NCBI RefSeq assembly: GCF_040214835.1
Contig: NZ_CP157874.1
Coordinates: 2,484,001-2,548,000 of the forward strand
Direction: 5' to 3'
Origin: Pseudomonas asiatica
Lineage (GTDB): Bacteria > Pseudomonadota > Gammaproteobacteria > Pseudomonadales > Pseudomonadaceae
DNA: 64,000 nucleotides
Part shown: positions 51,721 to 61,512 of the stretch, in pieces
Layout of the letters: each line of letters opens with the position of its first letter
Numbering within the stretch: position 1 is the stretch's first letter
The notes under the pieces: model-generated
Seen by the model: only the letters and a program-made list of their open reading frames with translations
What the model was told of the DNA's origin: nothing
Database searches by the model: none
Position numbers and translations under genes: made by a program

Positions 51721-53283
51721 TCAGGCGGCAACGCCGCGGGTGGTCTGGCTGGCGTGTTTGGCAATCAGGCCGACCACCCGGCGGGCGGACTCGGCGGCAC
51801 TGTTCTGCCAGATGCCCACGCCGCCATGGGCCAGGGCGTCGCTGGCCAGCCAGGTACGCCCCTGGGGCTGGTTGAGCAGGTCGTAGCCGGGCTGGGCGAC
51901 TTCGTCGTGGACGATCCACGGCGCTTCGCTGAAGGGGATCTTCGACCAGTTCACCACCACCGGCCTGGCCAGCTTGTGGCTGTGGCCCGGATGCAGCGAT
52001 TCCACCGCCTGGCGCGAGGAGGCGACCTGGGCCTGCAGCGGCTTGGCGGCAAACTGGTGGGCCACCGCGCCCGTGTTGTAGGTGGCGACCAGCACACCCT
52101 GGGCGCTGTTGAGGTGATCGCTGGGGTACCACAGGGTGCGGGCTTCGTGGTTGATGTAGCTGAGCCCACCATAGATCTGGAAGTCGGTTTCCCAGAAGCG
52201 CGGCGACTGCCAGGCCACCTTGTTGGCCTTGTCGCCTTCGGCGCTGGCGATGGCCTGCCTGAAGGCCTTGTCGAAGTTGTTCGGCAGCTTGGCCAGCAGC
52301 GGCAGGGGCAGGGTGACGATGGCGTAGTCGGCCTGTTCGACGTGCTGCTGGCCGCTCTTGCGGTCGCGCCAGACCACCTTGGCACCGTTGTCACCGGTAT
52401 CCACCCCCAGCACCTCGGCGCCCAGGCGCACGCTGTCCTTGACCTGGCGATAGAACGCCTTGGGAATCTGGTCCATGCCGCCGACCGGCTGGAACATGGT
52501 CGAGGAGAACTCGGGGATTTCGTCGAACACCAGCGGCAGTAGCAGGTTGCTGTCCAGCAGCTGGTCCAGTGGCACCGGCTGGCGCTGGATCGGGGTCTGG
52601 TCGCCGGCGCCGGCGAAGCGGGTGTAGCCGGCGCGTACCGAACCGCGGTACTGCTGCTGGCTGTCGAGGTCGCCGTAGACCTTGAGGAAGTCCAGCAAGG
52701 CCTTGCGCTGGCTGCTGTCGAGCTCGGCATCGAGGGAGTTGCGGCTGACACTGCGCGCCAGCAGTTCGCTGAAGTGCCCGCGGGTGTCATTGACTGCCTG
52801 GCGCAGCAGCAGCGGTGGGCGAGCCAGGTCTGGTTGGGCCAGGGCGTTGCGGCTGCTGTTGACCAGCACCTGCAGCTCCACGCCCAGCTCACGGCAGTAG
52901 CCGAGGATGGTCAGGTGATGGCTGGGCAGGCGCGCGGCGCCGGCGTTGAAGAAGTGGCCCTGGTCGAACTCGACGGTTTGCGAACTGCCGTCGTTGTGCT
53001 CGACGCGGTCGCCCTGGCGCAAGGTCCAGACCCGGCCACCGACCCGCTCGCGGGCCTCCAGCACGGTGACCGAAAAGCCGGCCTTGCGCAGCTCGTAGGC
53101 GGATACCAGGCCGGAAATACCAGCGCCGACAATCACCACGCGCTTGCCGTTGCCGCCGCTTGCGGCCAGTTGCAGGGGTTGGAAGGTGGCAGCCAGGGCA
53201 TTCTGCCCCAGCGCGCCCAGGGCTGCCGAATAGCCGCCAATGGCGGCGAGGCGGGTGATCAGGTCTCTACGGGACAATCCCAT
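51721..53283 (-). CDS. Flavin amine oxidase with Tat signal (L-amino acid oxidase-like)
   Basis: 520 residues from the ATG at 53283. The start is chosen because a twin-arginine signal, SRRDLIT at 4-10, then lies at the N-terminus. The FAD site is VVIVGAGISGLVSAYELRKAGFSVTVLEARERVGGRVWT (GxGxxG at 53-58 and GGR), and the C-terminal segment around TWLASDALAHGGVGIWQNSAAES closes the flavin pocket. The enzyme oxidises an amine or amino acid to an imine plus hydrogen peroxide. It stands 19 bases upstream of the RidA gene. The exact amine is not predictable, and the usual copper-independent MAO-type aromatic cage was not examined in a structure. Confidence 0.9.
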   Translation of the reverse strand: MGLSRRDLITRLAAIGGYSAALGALGQNALAATFQPLQLAASGGNGKRVVIVGAGISGLVSAYELRKAGFSVTVLEARERVGGRVWTLRQGDRVEHNDGSSQTVEFDQGHFFNAGAARLPSHHLTILGYCRELGVELQVLVNSSRNALAQPDLARPPLLLRQAVNDTRGHFSELLARSVSRNSLDAELDSSQRKALLDFLKVYGDLDSQQQYRGSVRAGYTRFAGAGDQTPIQRQPVPLDQLLDSNLLLPLVFDEIPEFSSTMFQPVGGMDQIPKAFYRQVKDSVRLGAEVLGVDTGDNGAKVVWRDRKSGQQHVEQADYAIVTLPLPLLAKLPNNFDKAFRQAIASAEGDKANKVAWQSPRFWETDFQIYGGLSYINHEARTLWYPSDHLNSAQGVLVATYNTGAVAHQFAAKPLQAQVASSRQAVESLHPGHSHKLARPVVVNWSKIPFSEAPWIVHDEVAQPGYDLLNQPQGRTWLASDALAHGGVGIWQNSAAESARRVVGLIAKHASQTTRGVAA

Positions 53284-53719
53284 GTCGCATGCTCCGAGAA
53301 GGTTGGGTTCGGATGTGCGCAACGGGCGGATCGAAGGGAGGGACCCGACGGCGGCTGGCACAAATCCATTTGCCTCCGCCATGTTGGGGTCGGTTTACAG
53401 AACCTAATGGACTTTCACGGTGCTGTGAAAGGCTTTTTGGTTCTATGTTAATTATGTTTATTACTGATAAAGCTAATCAGTATAAATGCGTAATGCTGAT
53501 GTTTTGGCGGGGACCCTGTGGGAGCGGCTTTAGCCGCGAACACCGGCGCAGCCGGTGCCATGCACCGTGTTGGATTCTTCGCGGCTAAAGCCGCTCCCAC
53601 AGGGTACGAGGATCGCTTGCGAGTTCAGTTATCTGTCCGACAGCGCGGCCCAAAGGGCTGGGCGATCTCCCACAAGGTCCCTGCCAAGGCAACGAAAGGG
53701 CCTGCACAGGCGGCAGGGC
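53284..53719. other. 436-base intergenic region upstream of the amine oxidase gene
   Basis: No gene is supported here. The stretch 53398-53510 is much more A/T-rich than its surroundings and probably holds the promoter of the minus-strand oxidase operon. A perfect 28-base inverted REP pair occupies 53513-53605. The remainder to 53719 shows nothing I can name. Confidence 0.6.
53513..53605. repeat. REP-type perfect inverted repeat (28-base arms)
   Basis: The arm 53513-53540 (ACCCTGTGGGAGCGGCTTTA...) is a perfect inverted copy of 53578-53605 (...AAAGCCGCTCCCACAGGGT). Inside lies a smaller palindrome CACCGGC-GCA-GCCGGTG (53541-53557). It stands between two minus-strand operons and could act as a transcription or mRNA-end signal. 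Confidence 0.85.
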
Positions 53720-54820
53720 CTATGCAGAACGCGTACTGCGTCCTGCCTCACGCTGGGCCACCAGTGCGCGGATCCGCGGAATCAGCTCCTGCCCGTACTC
53801 CACGGCATCGCGCAACTGCTCGAAGCCACGGAACAGGAAGGTGCTCACACCCAGTTCGTAGTAGGCCAGCGCCGCTTCGGCCACCTGCTCGGGCGTGCCC
53901 ACCAGTGAGGTGGAATTGCCGGCCCCGCCGCCCAAAGCTGCGATTTCGGTCCACAGCCGGGTATCGTGCACCTTGCGCTGGCCGGCCAGCTGTACCAGGC
54001 GCTCGGAGCCGACATTGCTCTTGCCGAAATTCTTCTCGCGGCGGTTGCCCTGGCGGATGCCGATGCGCTGCCTGGCATCGGCCAGGATGCGTTCGGCCCG
54101 CGCCCAGGCCTCTTCCTCGGTGGCCCCCAGGATCGGCCGCAGCGACAGGCTGAAGCGGATGTGATTCTCCCGCCCGTGGCGAGCCGCGGCCTTGCGCACC
54201 TGGGCAATGCGCTCGCGCACCTGCTCCAGTGGCTCCCCCCACATCATGTACACATCGGCGTGTTTCGCCGCGACCTCCACCGCCGCGTCCGAAGCGCCGG
54301 AGAAGTACACCGGCAGCTTGCCCACCGGCTTGACCAGGGTCAGGTTGTCTTCCACCCGGTAATGCTCGCCGTGGTGGTCGAACGGTGTGGTCTGCGTCCA
54401 GGTATTGCGTAGTACCTGCAGGTATTCGTCGGTGCGGGCGTAGCGGGCGTCCTTGTCGAGGAAGTCGCCGTCGCGCTGCAGGTCGCCGCTGTCGCCGCCG
54501 GTGATCACGTTGATCGAGGCGCGGCCGCGGCTGAGCTGGTCGAGGGTGGCGAACTGGCGAGCGGCGAAGGTTGGCGCCTGGAACCCGGGGCGGTGCGCCA
54601 CCAGCAGGCCGATGCGCTCGGTCAGCGCGGCTACGTAGCTGGCCAGTATCATCGAGTCCGGCGCGCTGGTGTTGACTGCCAGCAGGGCCTTGTCGAAGCC
54701 GGCGTATTCCTGGGCCTGGGCGAAGGCCTTGATGAAATCAAGGTCGACCAGCGGGCCGCGCGGGGCCTGTGATTCGCTGCTTTCCTGGGGGCCGATGAGG
54801 CCGATGAATTCTAGGCTCAT
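53720..54820 (-). CDS. LLM class FMNH2-dependent monooxygenase (SsuD-like)
   Basis: 366 residues, close to SsuD alkanesulfonate monooxygenase (about 380). The TIM-barrel pattern of the family is visible: LIGPQESSESQAPRG, LLVAHRPGFQAPTFAARQFATLDQLSRGRASINVITGGD and LVGTPEQVAEAALAYYELGVSTFLFRGFEQL. It would break C-S bonds of organosulfonates using reduced flavin from a separate reductase. It is the last gene on the minus strand of a group that also has an NtaA-type LLM enzyme and an ABC importer. A flavin reductase is not in the window. Confidence 0.9.
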   Translation of the reverse strand: MSLEFIGLIGPQESSESQAPRGPLVDLDFIKAFAQAQEYAGFDKALLAVNTSAPDSMILASYVAALTERIGLLVAHRPGFQAPTFAARQFATLDQLSRGRASINVITGGDSGDLQRDGDFLDKDARYARTDEYLQVLRNTWTQTTPFDHHGEHYRVEDNLTLVKPVGKLPVYFSGASDAAVEVAAKHADVYMMWGEPLEQVRERIAQVRKAAARHGRENHIRFSLSLRPILGATEEEAWARAERILADARQRIGIRQGNRREKNFGKSNVGSERLVQLAGQRKVHDTRLWTEIAALGGGAGNSTSLVGTPEQVAEAALAYYELGVSTFLFRGFEQLRDAVEYGQELIPRIRALVAQREAGRSTRSA

Positions 54821-54851
54821 GCAATGGAACTCCTTTTCGTGTGGGGCGGAT

Positions 54852-56186
54852 TCAGGCAGCTGCGATCTGCCCGCGACGCAGCGTGTTGCGGTTGGTCGGA
54901 ACGCTCAGGCCAAAGCTGTCGCGCAGGGTGCTGCCGCTGTATTCGCTGCGCACCAGGCCGCGCGCTTGCAGCAGGGGCACCACCAGCTCGGTGAAATACT
55001 GCAGGCCATCGGGCAGCAGCGAGTTGATGATGAAGCCGTCGGCGGCGCCGTCTTCGAACCAGTCCTGCAAGGCGTTGGCGACCTGCTCGGGGGTGCCGGT
55101 GAAGTCGCGTCTTGGGCGCGAGAAGCGCAAGGCCAGTTGGCGCAGGCTCAGGCTTTCGTCGCGGGCCAGTTGCTTCAACTGGTCGGCGGTGCCCTTGTGG
55201 CTGTTGTCGCCGAGGGTGCCCAGGTCGGGGAACGGTGCATCCAGCTCGTGCTGGCTGAAGTCATAGTCGTTGAACGGGCGGCCGAGGGCGACCAGGGCGT
55301 CCTCGATGCTCACCAGGTCGACGGCCTGCTGGTAGCGGCGCTCCACCTCTGCTTCGTCGCGGCCGACGATGGGGCGGATGCCCGGCAGGATGAACAGCTG
55401 GTCCGGGTCGCGGCCATGGCTTGCAGCGCGTTGCTTCAAATCCTGGTAGTAGGCGCGGGCATCGCTGAACGACTCGGGGTTGACGAAGATCGCATCGGCG
55501 TTCTGCGCGGCGAAGTTGCGCCCGTCCTCCGACACGCCGGCCTGGAAGATCAGCGGCTGGCCCTGGGGCGAGCGCTGGATGTTCAGCGGGCCCTTGACCT
55601 TGAAGAACTCGCCCTTGTGGCCCAGGGTGTGCAACTTGGCCGGGTCGAAGAATTCGCCGCTCTGCTTGTCGCGGGTGAAGGCGTCGTCTTCCCATGAGTC
55701 CCACAGGCCCTTGACCACTTCGACGTGCTCACGGGCGATGCGGTAGCGCACGGCGTGGGGCGGGTGTTGGTCCTTGCCGAAGTTGTCGGCGGTGCCCGAC
55801 AGCCATGAGGTGACCACGTTCCAGCCGGCGCGGCCGCCGCTGATCAAATCCAGCGAGGCGAGCTGGCGGGCGACCTGGAACGGTTCGGTATAGCTGACCG
55901 TGACCGTGGCCACCAGGCCGATATGGGTGGTGACCGCCGCCAGTGCCGAGAGAATGGTCAGCGGCTCGAAGCGGTTGAGGTAGTGGGGGCTGGAACGGGC
56001 ATGGATGTGCAGGCTGTCGGCGATGAAGGCGAAATCGAACTTGGCCGCCTCGGCCAATTGCGCCTGCTGCTTGTAGAAACCGAAGTTGACGCTGGCGTCG
56101 GCCAGCGCCTCGGGGTGGCGCCATTCGCCCCAGCCGTGGCCGACACCGTGGATCATTGCGCCAAGATGGATCTGTCTTTTGCTCAT
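54852..56186 (-). CDS. LLM class flavin-dependent monooxygenase (NtaA/SnaA/DszA type)
   Basis: 444 residues from the ATG at 56186, with AGAGG upstream on the minus strand. The length and the segments [22 protein letters not shown] stretch, [22 protein letters not shown] and [24 protein letters not shown] are diagnostic of the nitrilotriacetate/dibenzothiophene-sulfone monooxygenase subgroup. Such enzymes attack C-N or C-S bonds with FMNH2. It stands between the ABC ATPase gene and the SsuD-like gene. Confidence 0.9.
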   Translation of the reverse strand: MSKRQIHLGAMIHGVGHGWGEWRHPEALADASVNFGFYKQQAQLAEAAKFDFAFIADSLHIHARSSPHYLNRFEPLTILSALAAVTTHIGLVATVTVSYTEPFQVARQLASLDLISGGRAGWNVVTSWLSGTADNFGKDQHPPHAVRYRIAREHVEVVKGLWDSWEDDAFTRDKQSGEFFDPAKLHTLGHKGEFFKVKGPLNIQRSPQGQPLIFQAGVSEDGRNFAAQNADAIFVNPESFSDARAYYQDLKQRAASHGRDPDQLFILPGIRPIVGRDEAEVERRYQQAVDLVSIEDALVALGRPFNDYDFSQHELDAPFPDLGTLGDNSHKGTADQLKQLARDESLSLRQLALRFSRPRRDFTGTPEQVANALQDWFEDGAADGFIINSLLPDGLQYFTELVVPLLQARGLVRSEYSGSTLRDSFGLSVPTNRNTLRRGQIAAA

Positions 56187-56258
56187 GTTCAATACCTCTT
56201 GCCAGATAAGCCTCAATGTCTGATCCGCGCGGCACGCCCGTGCCGCACGGCAAAACGG

Positions 56259-57878
56259 TCAAACCGCCACGGGCAGCACGCTGCGCGAATGCCCGGGTAT
56301 CGCCTCGATCAGCGCCCGCGTATAGGCGCTGGCCGGCTGGCCGAACACCTGCACCGCCGGCCCTTGCTCGACCACCTGGCCGCGCTGCAGCACCAGCACC
56401 TGGTCGGCCATGCTCGCCACCACCGCCAGGTCGTGGGAGACCAGCACGTAGGCCATTCCCAGCTCGCGCTGCAGCTCATCCAGCAGGGCGAGGATCTGCG
56501 CCTGCACCGACACGTCCAGCGCACTGACCGGTTCGTCGAGCAGCAGCACCTCGGGCTCCAGGGCCAATGCCCGGGCGATCGCCACCCGTTGGCGCTGGCC
56601 GCCCGACAGCTCCCGGGGCAGGCGATCGAGGAAGTGCACCGGCAGCTGTACCCGCGTGATCAGTTCACGGGCCCTGCGCTCCAGGGCCTCGCCCTTGAGC
56701 AGGCCGAACGACACCAGCGGTTCGACGATGCTGTCGAACACGGTGAAGCGCGGGTCGAGCGCGGCGAACGGGTTCTGCTGCACCAGCTGGATGCGCCGGC
56801 GCAGGGGGCGGAACTGCCGCCAGCTGCAGGCACTGACGTCCACGCCAGCGAACTCCACCCGCCCGTGGCTGGGCTTTTCCAGCCCGAGGGCGATCCGTAG
56901 TGCGGTGCTCTTGCCTGAGCCCGACTCGCCGACGATGGCCAGGGTCTGCCCGGCATGCACCTCAAGGTTCAGGTCATGCAGGGCGGTGAAGTGGGCATCC
57001 TGCCCGGGCAACGCGAAGTGCTTGCCGACGTTGCTCAGGCGCAGCAGCGCTGCCTGGCCCCTCGGCGCGCCAGGCCTGCGCCGTGGCACGAAGGCCGGCG
57101 CGGCGTTGAGCAGGTCGCGGGTGTAGGGCTGCCGTGCGCCCCAGAGAATCTGCCTGGGCGAGGCCTGCTCGACGAGCTCACCCTGTTTCATGACCAGCAG
57201 GCGGTCGGCGCGGTCGCAGGCCATGCCCAGGTCATGGGTGATGATCAGCAGCGAGATGCCGCGCTCGGCCACCAGCTGTTGCAGGTGGTCGAGGATGCGC
57301 CGCTGTACCGTCACGTCCAGCGCGCTGGTGGGCTCGTCGGCGATGATCAGCCGCGGCTCGCCGGCCAGGGCGATGGCGATCAGCACCCGCTGGCGCATGC
57401 CGCCGGAAAGTTCATGGGGGTATTGGCGGGCGCGCAGCGCCGGGTCGTCCAGGCCGACCTGGGCCAGCAGCTCCAGCACATCGGCATCCACCGTCGGGTA
57501 GCGTCGGCCGCGAGCCAGCAGCAAGGCCTCGGCAATCTGCCGGCCGATGCGCAGGGTCGGGTTGAGGCTGACCATCGGGTCCTGCGGTACCAGGCCGATG
57601 GTGCGCCCGCGCACCTGGCGCCGGGTACGCTCGCTGGCCCGTGCCACATCCACGCCGTCGACCCACAGCTGGCCCTGCTCGATGCGGGCATTGCCCGGCA
57701 GCAGGCCGAGCAGGGCATTGGCCAGGGTCGACTTGCCCGAGCCGGACTCGCCGACGATGGCCAGCGTCTCGCCCTGGGCCAGGCTGAACGACAGCTGGCG
57801 CAAGGCCTGGATGGGTTGCCCGGCGAAGGTGTAGCTGACACTCAGGTCGCGGACCTCGATCAGGGGGCGCAGGCTCAT
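56259..57878 (-). CDS. ABC importer ATPase with two fused nucleotide-binding domains (oligopeptide/nickel type)
   Basis: 539 residues from the ATG at 57878, which overlaps the stop of the permease gene (ATGA). Two complete ATPase domains occur in tandem: Walker [10 protein letters not shown] at 43-51, signature LSGGMRQR and Walker [12 protein letters not shown]; then a second [24 protein letters not shown] and [12 protein letters not shown]. This is the fused DppD-DppF layout. Together with the two permeases and the binding lipoprotein it forms a complete importer, here in a sulfur-type operon. Confidence 0.94.
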   Translation of the reverse strand: MSLRPLIEVRDLSVSYTFAGQPIQALRQLSFSLAQGETLAIVGESGSGKSTLANALLGLLPGNARIEQGQLWVDGVDVARASERTRRQVRGRTIGLVPQDPMVSLNPTLRIGRQIAEALLLARGRRYPTVDADVLELLAQVGLDDPALRARQYPHELSGGMRQRVLIAIALAGEPRLIIADEPTSALDVTVQRRILDHLQQLVAERGISLLIITHDLGMACDRADRLLVMKQGELVEQASPRQILWGARQPYTRDLLNAAPAFVPRRRPGAPRGQAALLRLSNVGKHFALPGQDAHFTALHDLNLEVHAGQTLAIVGESGSGKSTALRIALGLEKPSHGRVEFAGVDVSACSWRQFRPLRRRIQLVQQNPFAALDPRFTVFDSIVEPLVSFGLLKGEALERRARELITRVQLPVHFLDRLPRELSGGQRQRVAIARALALEPEVLLLDEPVSALDVSVQAQILALLDELQRELGMAYVLVSHDLAVVASMADQVLVLQRGQVVEQGPAVQVFGQPASAYTRALIEAIPGHSRSVLPVAV

Positions 57879-58789
57879 CGGGCATGCTCCTCGGCGCTGC
57901 GCGCCAGGTGGTTGAGGCTGAACACCACGGCTACCACGAACAGCCCTGGCAGCAGGGAGACCCAAGGGGCGGTGATCAGGAAGTGGCGGCCGTTGGCGAT
58001 CAGCGTGCCCCATTCCGCCGCCGGCGGCGCCGCGCCGAAGCCGAGGAAACTCAGCCCGGCGGTGGCCAGGATGGCGGCGCCGAAGTCCAGGGTGGCGAGC
58101 ACCGCCACCGGGCCCCAGGCGTTGGGCAGCACATGGCGCAGCAGTGTGCGCGCCCAGCTGGCACCGCCCAGGCGGGCGGCCTCGACATAGGGTAGGGTCT
58201 TGATGCGCAGCACTTCGGCGCGGGTGGTGCGGGCAAAGCCCGGGATGATGCCGACGCCCACGGCGACTGCCACAGGCACCGTGCCGAAGCCGATCGCGGT
58301 GACGATGGCCAATGCCAGCAGCAGGCCGGGCAGTGCCAGCAACACGTCGATCAGGCGCATCAGCGCCGCGTCGACGCGCCCACCGGCAAAGCCGGCCAGC
58401 ACGCCCAGGCCGAGGCCACCGAGCAGGGCGATGGCCACCGCCAGCAATGCGGCCAGCACCGACAGGCGCGCGCCATAGACCACCCGGGTATACAGGTCGC
58501 GGCCCAGCTCGTCGGTGCCGAACCAGTGCACCACGCCGGGGGCACTGAGCTTGTCGGCGGGCGAGGTGGCGTAGGGGTCGAAGCTGGTCAACAGCTGTGG
58601 GGCCAGTGCCGCGAACAGGGCGAACAGCACGATCAATAGCGCCAGGCTGAAGCCGGGCCGGCGCAGTAGCGGGATCAGGGCCTGACGGGCGCGCTGCAGG
58701 TACGTGCGCCGCTTCCAGGCGCTGGCAGGATGTGCCACCTCGCCCGTGGGCTGGGTGTCGATCGGGGTCAGGGAAAGGTCGATGGTCAT
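57875..58789 (-). CDS. ABC transporter permease, DppC-like
   Basis: 304 residues with about six membrane helices. The N-terminal region has the OppC-type leader, the helices start at LLRRPGFSLALLIVLFALFAALAPQLL, and the EAA loop is EAARLGGASWARTLLRHVLPNAWGPV, where the permease contacts the ATPase. It overlaps the ATPase gene and begins one base after the stop of the other permease gene. Confidence 0.93.
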   Translation of the reverse strand: MTIDLSLTPIDTQPTGEVAHPASAWKRRTYLQRARQALIPLLRRPGFSLALLIVLFALFAALAPQLLTSFDPYATSPADKLSAPGVVHWFGTDELGRDLYTRVVYGARLSVLAALLAVAIALLGGLGLGVLAGFAGGRVDAALMRLIDVLLALPGLLLALAIVTAIGFGTVPVAVAVGVGIIPGFARTTRAEVLRIKTLPYVEAARLGGASWARTLLRHVLPNAWGPVAVLATLDFGAAILATAGLSFLGFGAAPPAAEWGTLIANGRHFLITAPWVSLLPGLFVVAVVFSLNHLARSAEEHAR

Positions 58790-58790
58790 C

Positions 58791-59741
58791 TCAGCTCACC
58801 TTGGCCGTGTGGGTGATGCGTGGGTCGAGGTACGGGTAGAGCAGGTCGACGATCAGGTTCACCACCACGAAGGCGGTGGCCGATACCGCGACGATCGCCA
58901 GCACCACCGGGATGTCCTGGCGCAGCACGGCCTCCTGGGCCAGGCGGCCGACGCCGTTGCGCGAGAAGATGGTTTCCACCAGCACCGCGCCGGAGACCGT
59001 ATTGCCGACCTGCAGGCCGATCAGGGTCAGCAGCGGCAAGGCTGCGTTGCGCAAGCCGTGGCGCGCCTGCACCTGGGCCCGGCTCAGGCCCTTGGCGAAG
59101 GCGGTGGTGATGTAGGGTTCCTGCCATACGCCCTGAAAGCCGCGCTGCAGCACCTGGGCGTACACCGCGGCGCTGGGGATCGCCAAGGTGATCGCCGGCA
59201 GCACCAGGCTGGCCAGGCCCTGGCTGCCGGTGGCCGGGAACCAGCCGAGGGCGAAGGCGAATACCTGGATCAGCAGCAGGCCCATCCAGAACACCGGCAC
59301 CGAGAAACCCAGCGACGGCAGGCGTGCCAGGGCGGTCTTCAGTGGCCGCCATTGCAGGTAGGCGGTCAGGTAGGCCAGGCCGACCCCGGCCAGCAGCGAC
59401 AGGGCGATGGCCGCGCCGGCGAGGGCCAGGGTCTGCGGCAGGCGCTCGGCCAGCAGCGCGGTGACCGGCCGGCCCAGTGACAACGACTGCCCGAGGTCAC
59501 CGTGCAGGGCGCGCCACAGCAGGTCGAAGTACTGCTCGAGCAGCCCCTTGTCCAGACCGTAGTAGGCACGGGCCTTGGCCAGGTCCTCGGGTGACAGGCC
59601 ATCGGCCTCCATGCCCGAGGCGCTGAGCATGATCGCCAGGGTGTCGCCCGGTAGCAGGTAGAGGATGAAGTAGGTGATGGTGTAGGCGCCCCACAGCACC
59701 AACAGGGCCTGGCCGATGCGGCCGATCAGGTAGCGTTTCAT
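58791..59741 (-). CDS. ABC transporter permease, DppB-like
   Basis: 316 residues with about six helices. The start is LIGRIGQALLVLWGAYTITYFILYLLPGD, as in DppB/OppB, and the EAA loop is the TTAFAKGLSRAQVQARHGLRNAALPLL stretch. The start overlaps the binding-protein gene stop by four bases. It pairs with the DppC-like permease to form the membrane pore. Confidence 0.93.
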   Translation of the reverse strand: MKRYLIGRIGQALLVLWGAYTITYFILYLLPGDTLAIMLSASGMEADGLSPEDLAKARAYYGLDKGLLEQYFDLLWRALHGDLGQSLSLGRPVTALLAERLPQTLALAGAAIALSLLAGVGLAYLTAYLQWRPLKTALARLPSLGFSVPVFWMGLLLIQVFAFALGWFPATGSQGLASLVLPAITLAIPSAAVYAQVLQRGFQGVWQEPYITTAFAKGLSRAQVQARHGLRNAALPLLTLIGLQVGNTVSGAVLVETIFSRNGVGRLAQEAVLRQDIPVVLAIVAVSATAFVVVNLIVDLLYPYLDPRITHTAKVS

Positions 59742-61357
59742 GGCTGGCCGACCTGGATGTCACTGAGCAGCGCGAAGCCTTCTGCAGTCCAGCGGAAGTC
59801 CTTGACCCGCGGCGCGGTGGCGGCTTGCCAGACGCGCTCGTACAGCGGGAACGCCGACGCCTCGTCGACCAGCAGGTCCTGCAGCTGGCCATAGGCCTGG
59901 GCCCGTTGCGGTGTGGCGGTGGCGGTGATGCCGCTGTCGAACAGCGCCTGGGCCCTGGCCAGGGTGTGCGGTTCGTAGGTGTTGGTGGCCAACGTGGTGC
60001 TGCTTGCTGCCCGCGGGTCGAGGATGGTCTGCAGGATGATCGGGTCGGCGCGGGTCATGTAGGTGGAGGTCAGGTCGTAGTTGCCGGACGCGTTCCCGGC
60101 CACCCATTCGGCGCGGGTCAGCACATTGAGCTTCAGGTCGATGCCGACCTTGCGCAACTGGTCCTGCACCAGCACGTCACCGGCGCTTTCGGCCGGGGTC
60201 AGGTTGTAGCGCAGGGTCAGGCGCTGGCCGTTCTTGTGCCGGTAGCCGTCCTCGCCCTTGTGCCAGCCGGCGGCCTCGAGCAGTTGCTCGGCGCCCGTAG
60301 GGTCATAGGCGAGCTTGTCGGCCTGGGGCTTGAAGTACGGCGTGGTGACGTCGTAAACGCTGCTCACCACCGGGAACGCGGCGTTGTACACGGTATGCGC
60401 GTAGCTGGTGCGGTCGATGGCCTTCTGCAGTGCCAGGCGCACCTGGCGGTCGGCCAGCAGGCGGTCGTTGCGCGTGTTGGGGTAGAGGTTGAGCGCCGGG
60501 CCCGGCAGTGAGCGGCTCTGGATGGTCGCGCCCTTGGACTGGAACAGCTTCAGGTCGACTTCCGAGAACGGGTTGCGCGGCCACAGGATGTCGGCTTTGC
60601 CCTGCAGGAACAGGCCGTTGCGCACGCTTTCCTCGGGGATGTAGCTGATGTCCACGGCATCGAGGTGCGCCGGGCCCTGGTTGTGCATGTTGGCTGATGG
60701 CCAGGCGTAGTCGGCGCGCTTGACCAGCCGGGCGCCCACCTCCGGGGTGTAGTGCTCGAGGATGAACGGGCCGGTGCCGATGATGTTGCCCAGTGAGCGC
60801 GCCTGGGCAGTCAGCTTGTAGGAGGCCGGCGCAAGGATGGCCAGGTTGGTGGTCGAGGTGGCCTGCAGGAAACCGGCGTTAGGTTTGGCCAGGACCAGGC
60901 GCACGGTGAAGTCGTCCAGTACCTCGGCGTGGTCGTAGCCGGCCAGGTAGGTAGCACCGAAGGTGGCCGGCAGCTGCGTGGCGAAGGCCTTGTTGCTGTC
61001 GAAGGCGGTTTTCACGGCGTGGGCGTCGAAGCGTTCGCCGTTGCTGAAGGTGACGTCCTGGCGCAGCTGGAAGGTGTAGCTCAGGGTATCGGCACTGACC
61101 TCCCAGCTTTTTGCCAGCCAGGGGATGATGCGGCCGGTTTGCGGGTCCTGGTCGGTCAGGGACTCGGCGACATTGCGCAGCAGCACGCGGTGCTCCAGCC
61201 AGTAGACCTGGAAGGGGTCGACGCTGACCAGGGTGGTGTTGTCGCCCCAGAAGGCGATGCTCAGGGTGTTGCTGGCCGAGGTGTTGTCGGCTGGGGAGCA
61301 GGCGGTCAGGGCCAGGGCCAGGGAGCCGATGGCGAACAGGCGGTGCAGTGGGGGCAT
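59738..61357 (-). CDS. ABC transporter substrate-binding lipoprotein (family 5, DppA/OppA-like)
   Basis: 539 residues from the ATG at 61357, chosen because GAAGGA stands about eight bases upstream on the minus strand and because it gives a lipoprotein signal with lipobox ALTAC. An in-frame ATG at 61372 is possible. The family 5 signature is LRNVAESLTDQDPQTGRIIPWLAKSWEVS, and the rest is the large two-lobed binding fold. The natural ligand is unknown; given two LLM monooxygenases in the operon, an organosulfur or amine compound fits better than peptides. Confidence 0.92.
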   Translation of the reverse strand: MPPLHRLFAIGSLALALTACSPADNTSASNTLSIAFWGDNTTLVSVDPFQVYWLEHRVLLRNVAESLTDQDPQTGRIIPWLAKSWEVSADTLSYTFQLRQDVTFSNGERFDAHAVKTAFDSNKAFATQLPATFGATYLAGYDHAEVLDDFTVRLVLAKPNAGFLQATSTTNLAILAPASYKLTAQARSLGNIIGTGPFILEHYTPEVGARLVKRADYAWPSANMHNQGPAHLDAVDISYIPEESVRNGLFLQGKADILWPRNPFSEVDLKLFQSKGATIQSRSLPGPALNLYPNTRNDRLLADRQVRLALQKAIDRTSYAHTVYNAAFPVVSSVYDVTTPYFKPQADKLAYDPTGAEQLLEAAGWHKGEDGYRHKNGQRLTLRYNLTPAESAGDVLVQDQLRKVGIDLKLNVLTRAEWVAGNASGNYDLTSTYMTRADPIILQTILDPRAASSTTLATNTYEPHTLARAQALFDSGITATATPQRAQAYGQLQDLLVDEASAFPLYERVWQAATAPRVKDFRWTAEGFALLSDIQVGQP

Positions 61358-61391
61358 GGGATGGTCCTTCATTGAATTGGGGTTATCTGTG

Positions 61392-61489
61392 CCGGCCTCT
61401 TCGCGGGTAAACCCGCTCCCACAGGTACGGCGCTCCACTCAAGGGAGGTGAAATCCCTGTGGGAGCGGGTTTACCCGCGAAGAGGCCGG
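61392..61489. repeat. REP-type perfect inverted repeat (34-base arms)
   Basis: The arm 61392-61425 (CCGGCCTCTTCGCGGGTAAA...) is a perfect inverted copy of 61456-61489. The sequence matches the 35-base REP of P. putida as I recall it. It fills most of the gap between the class II aldolase gene and the binding-protein gene, so the two may not share one uninterrupted message. Confidence 0.88.
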
Positions 61490-61512
61490 TACAGGCGACA
61501 GCTGCCTTCCAG

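Noticed and set aside
56955..58190. 411-codon open frame on the plus strand
   Set aside because: It runs antisense through the fused ATPase and permease genes, which have complete Walker and EAA motifs.
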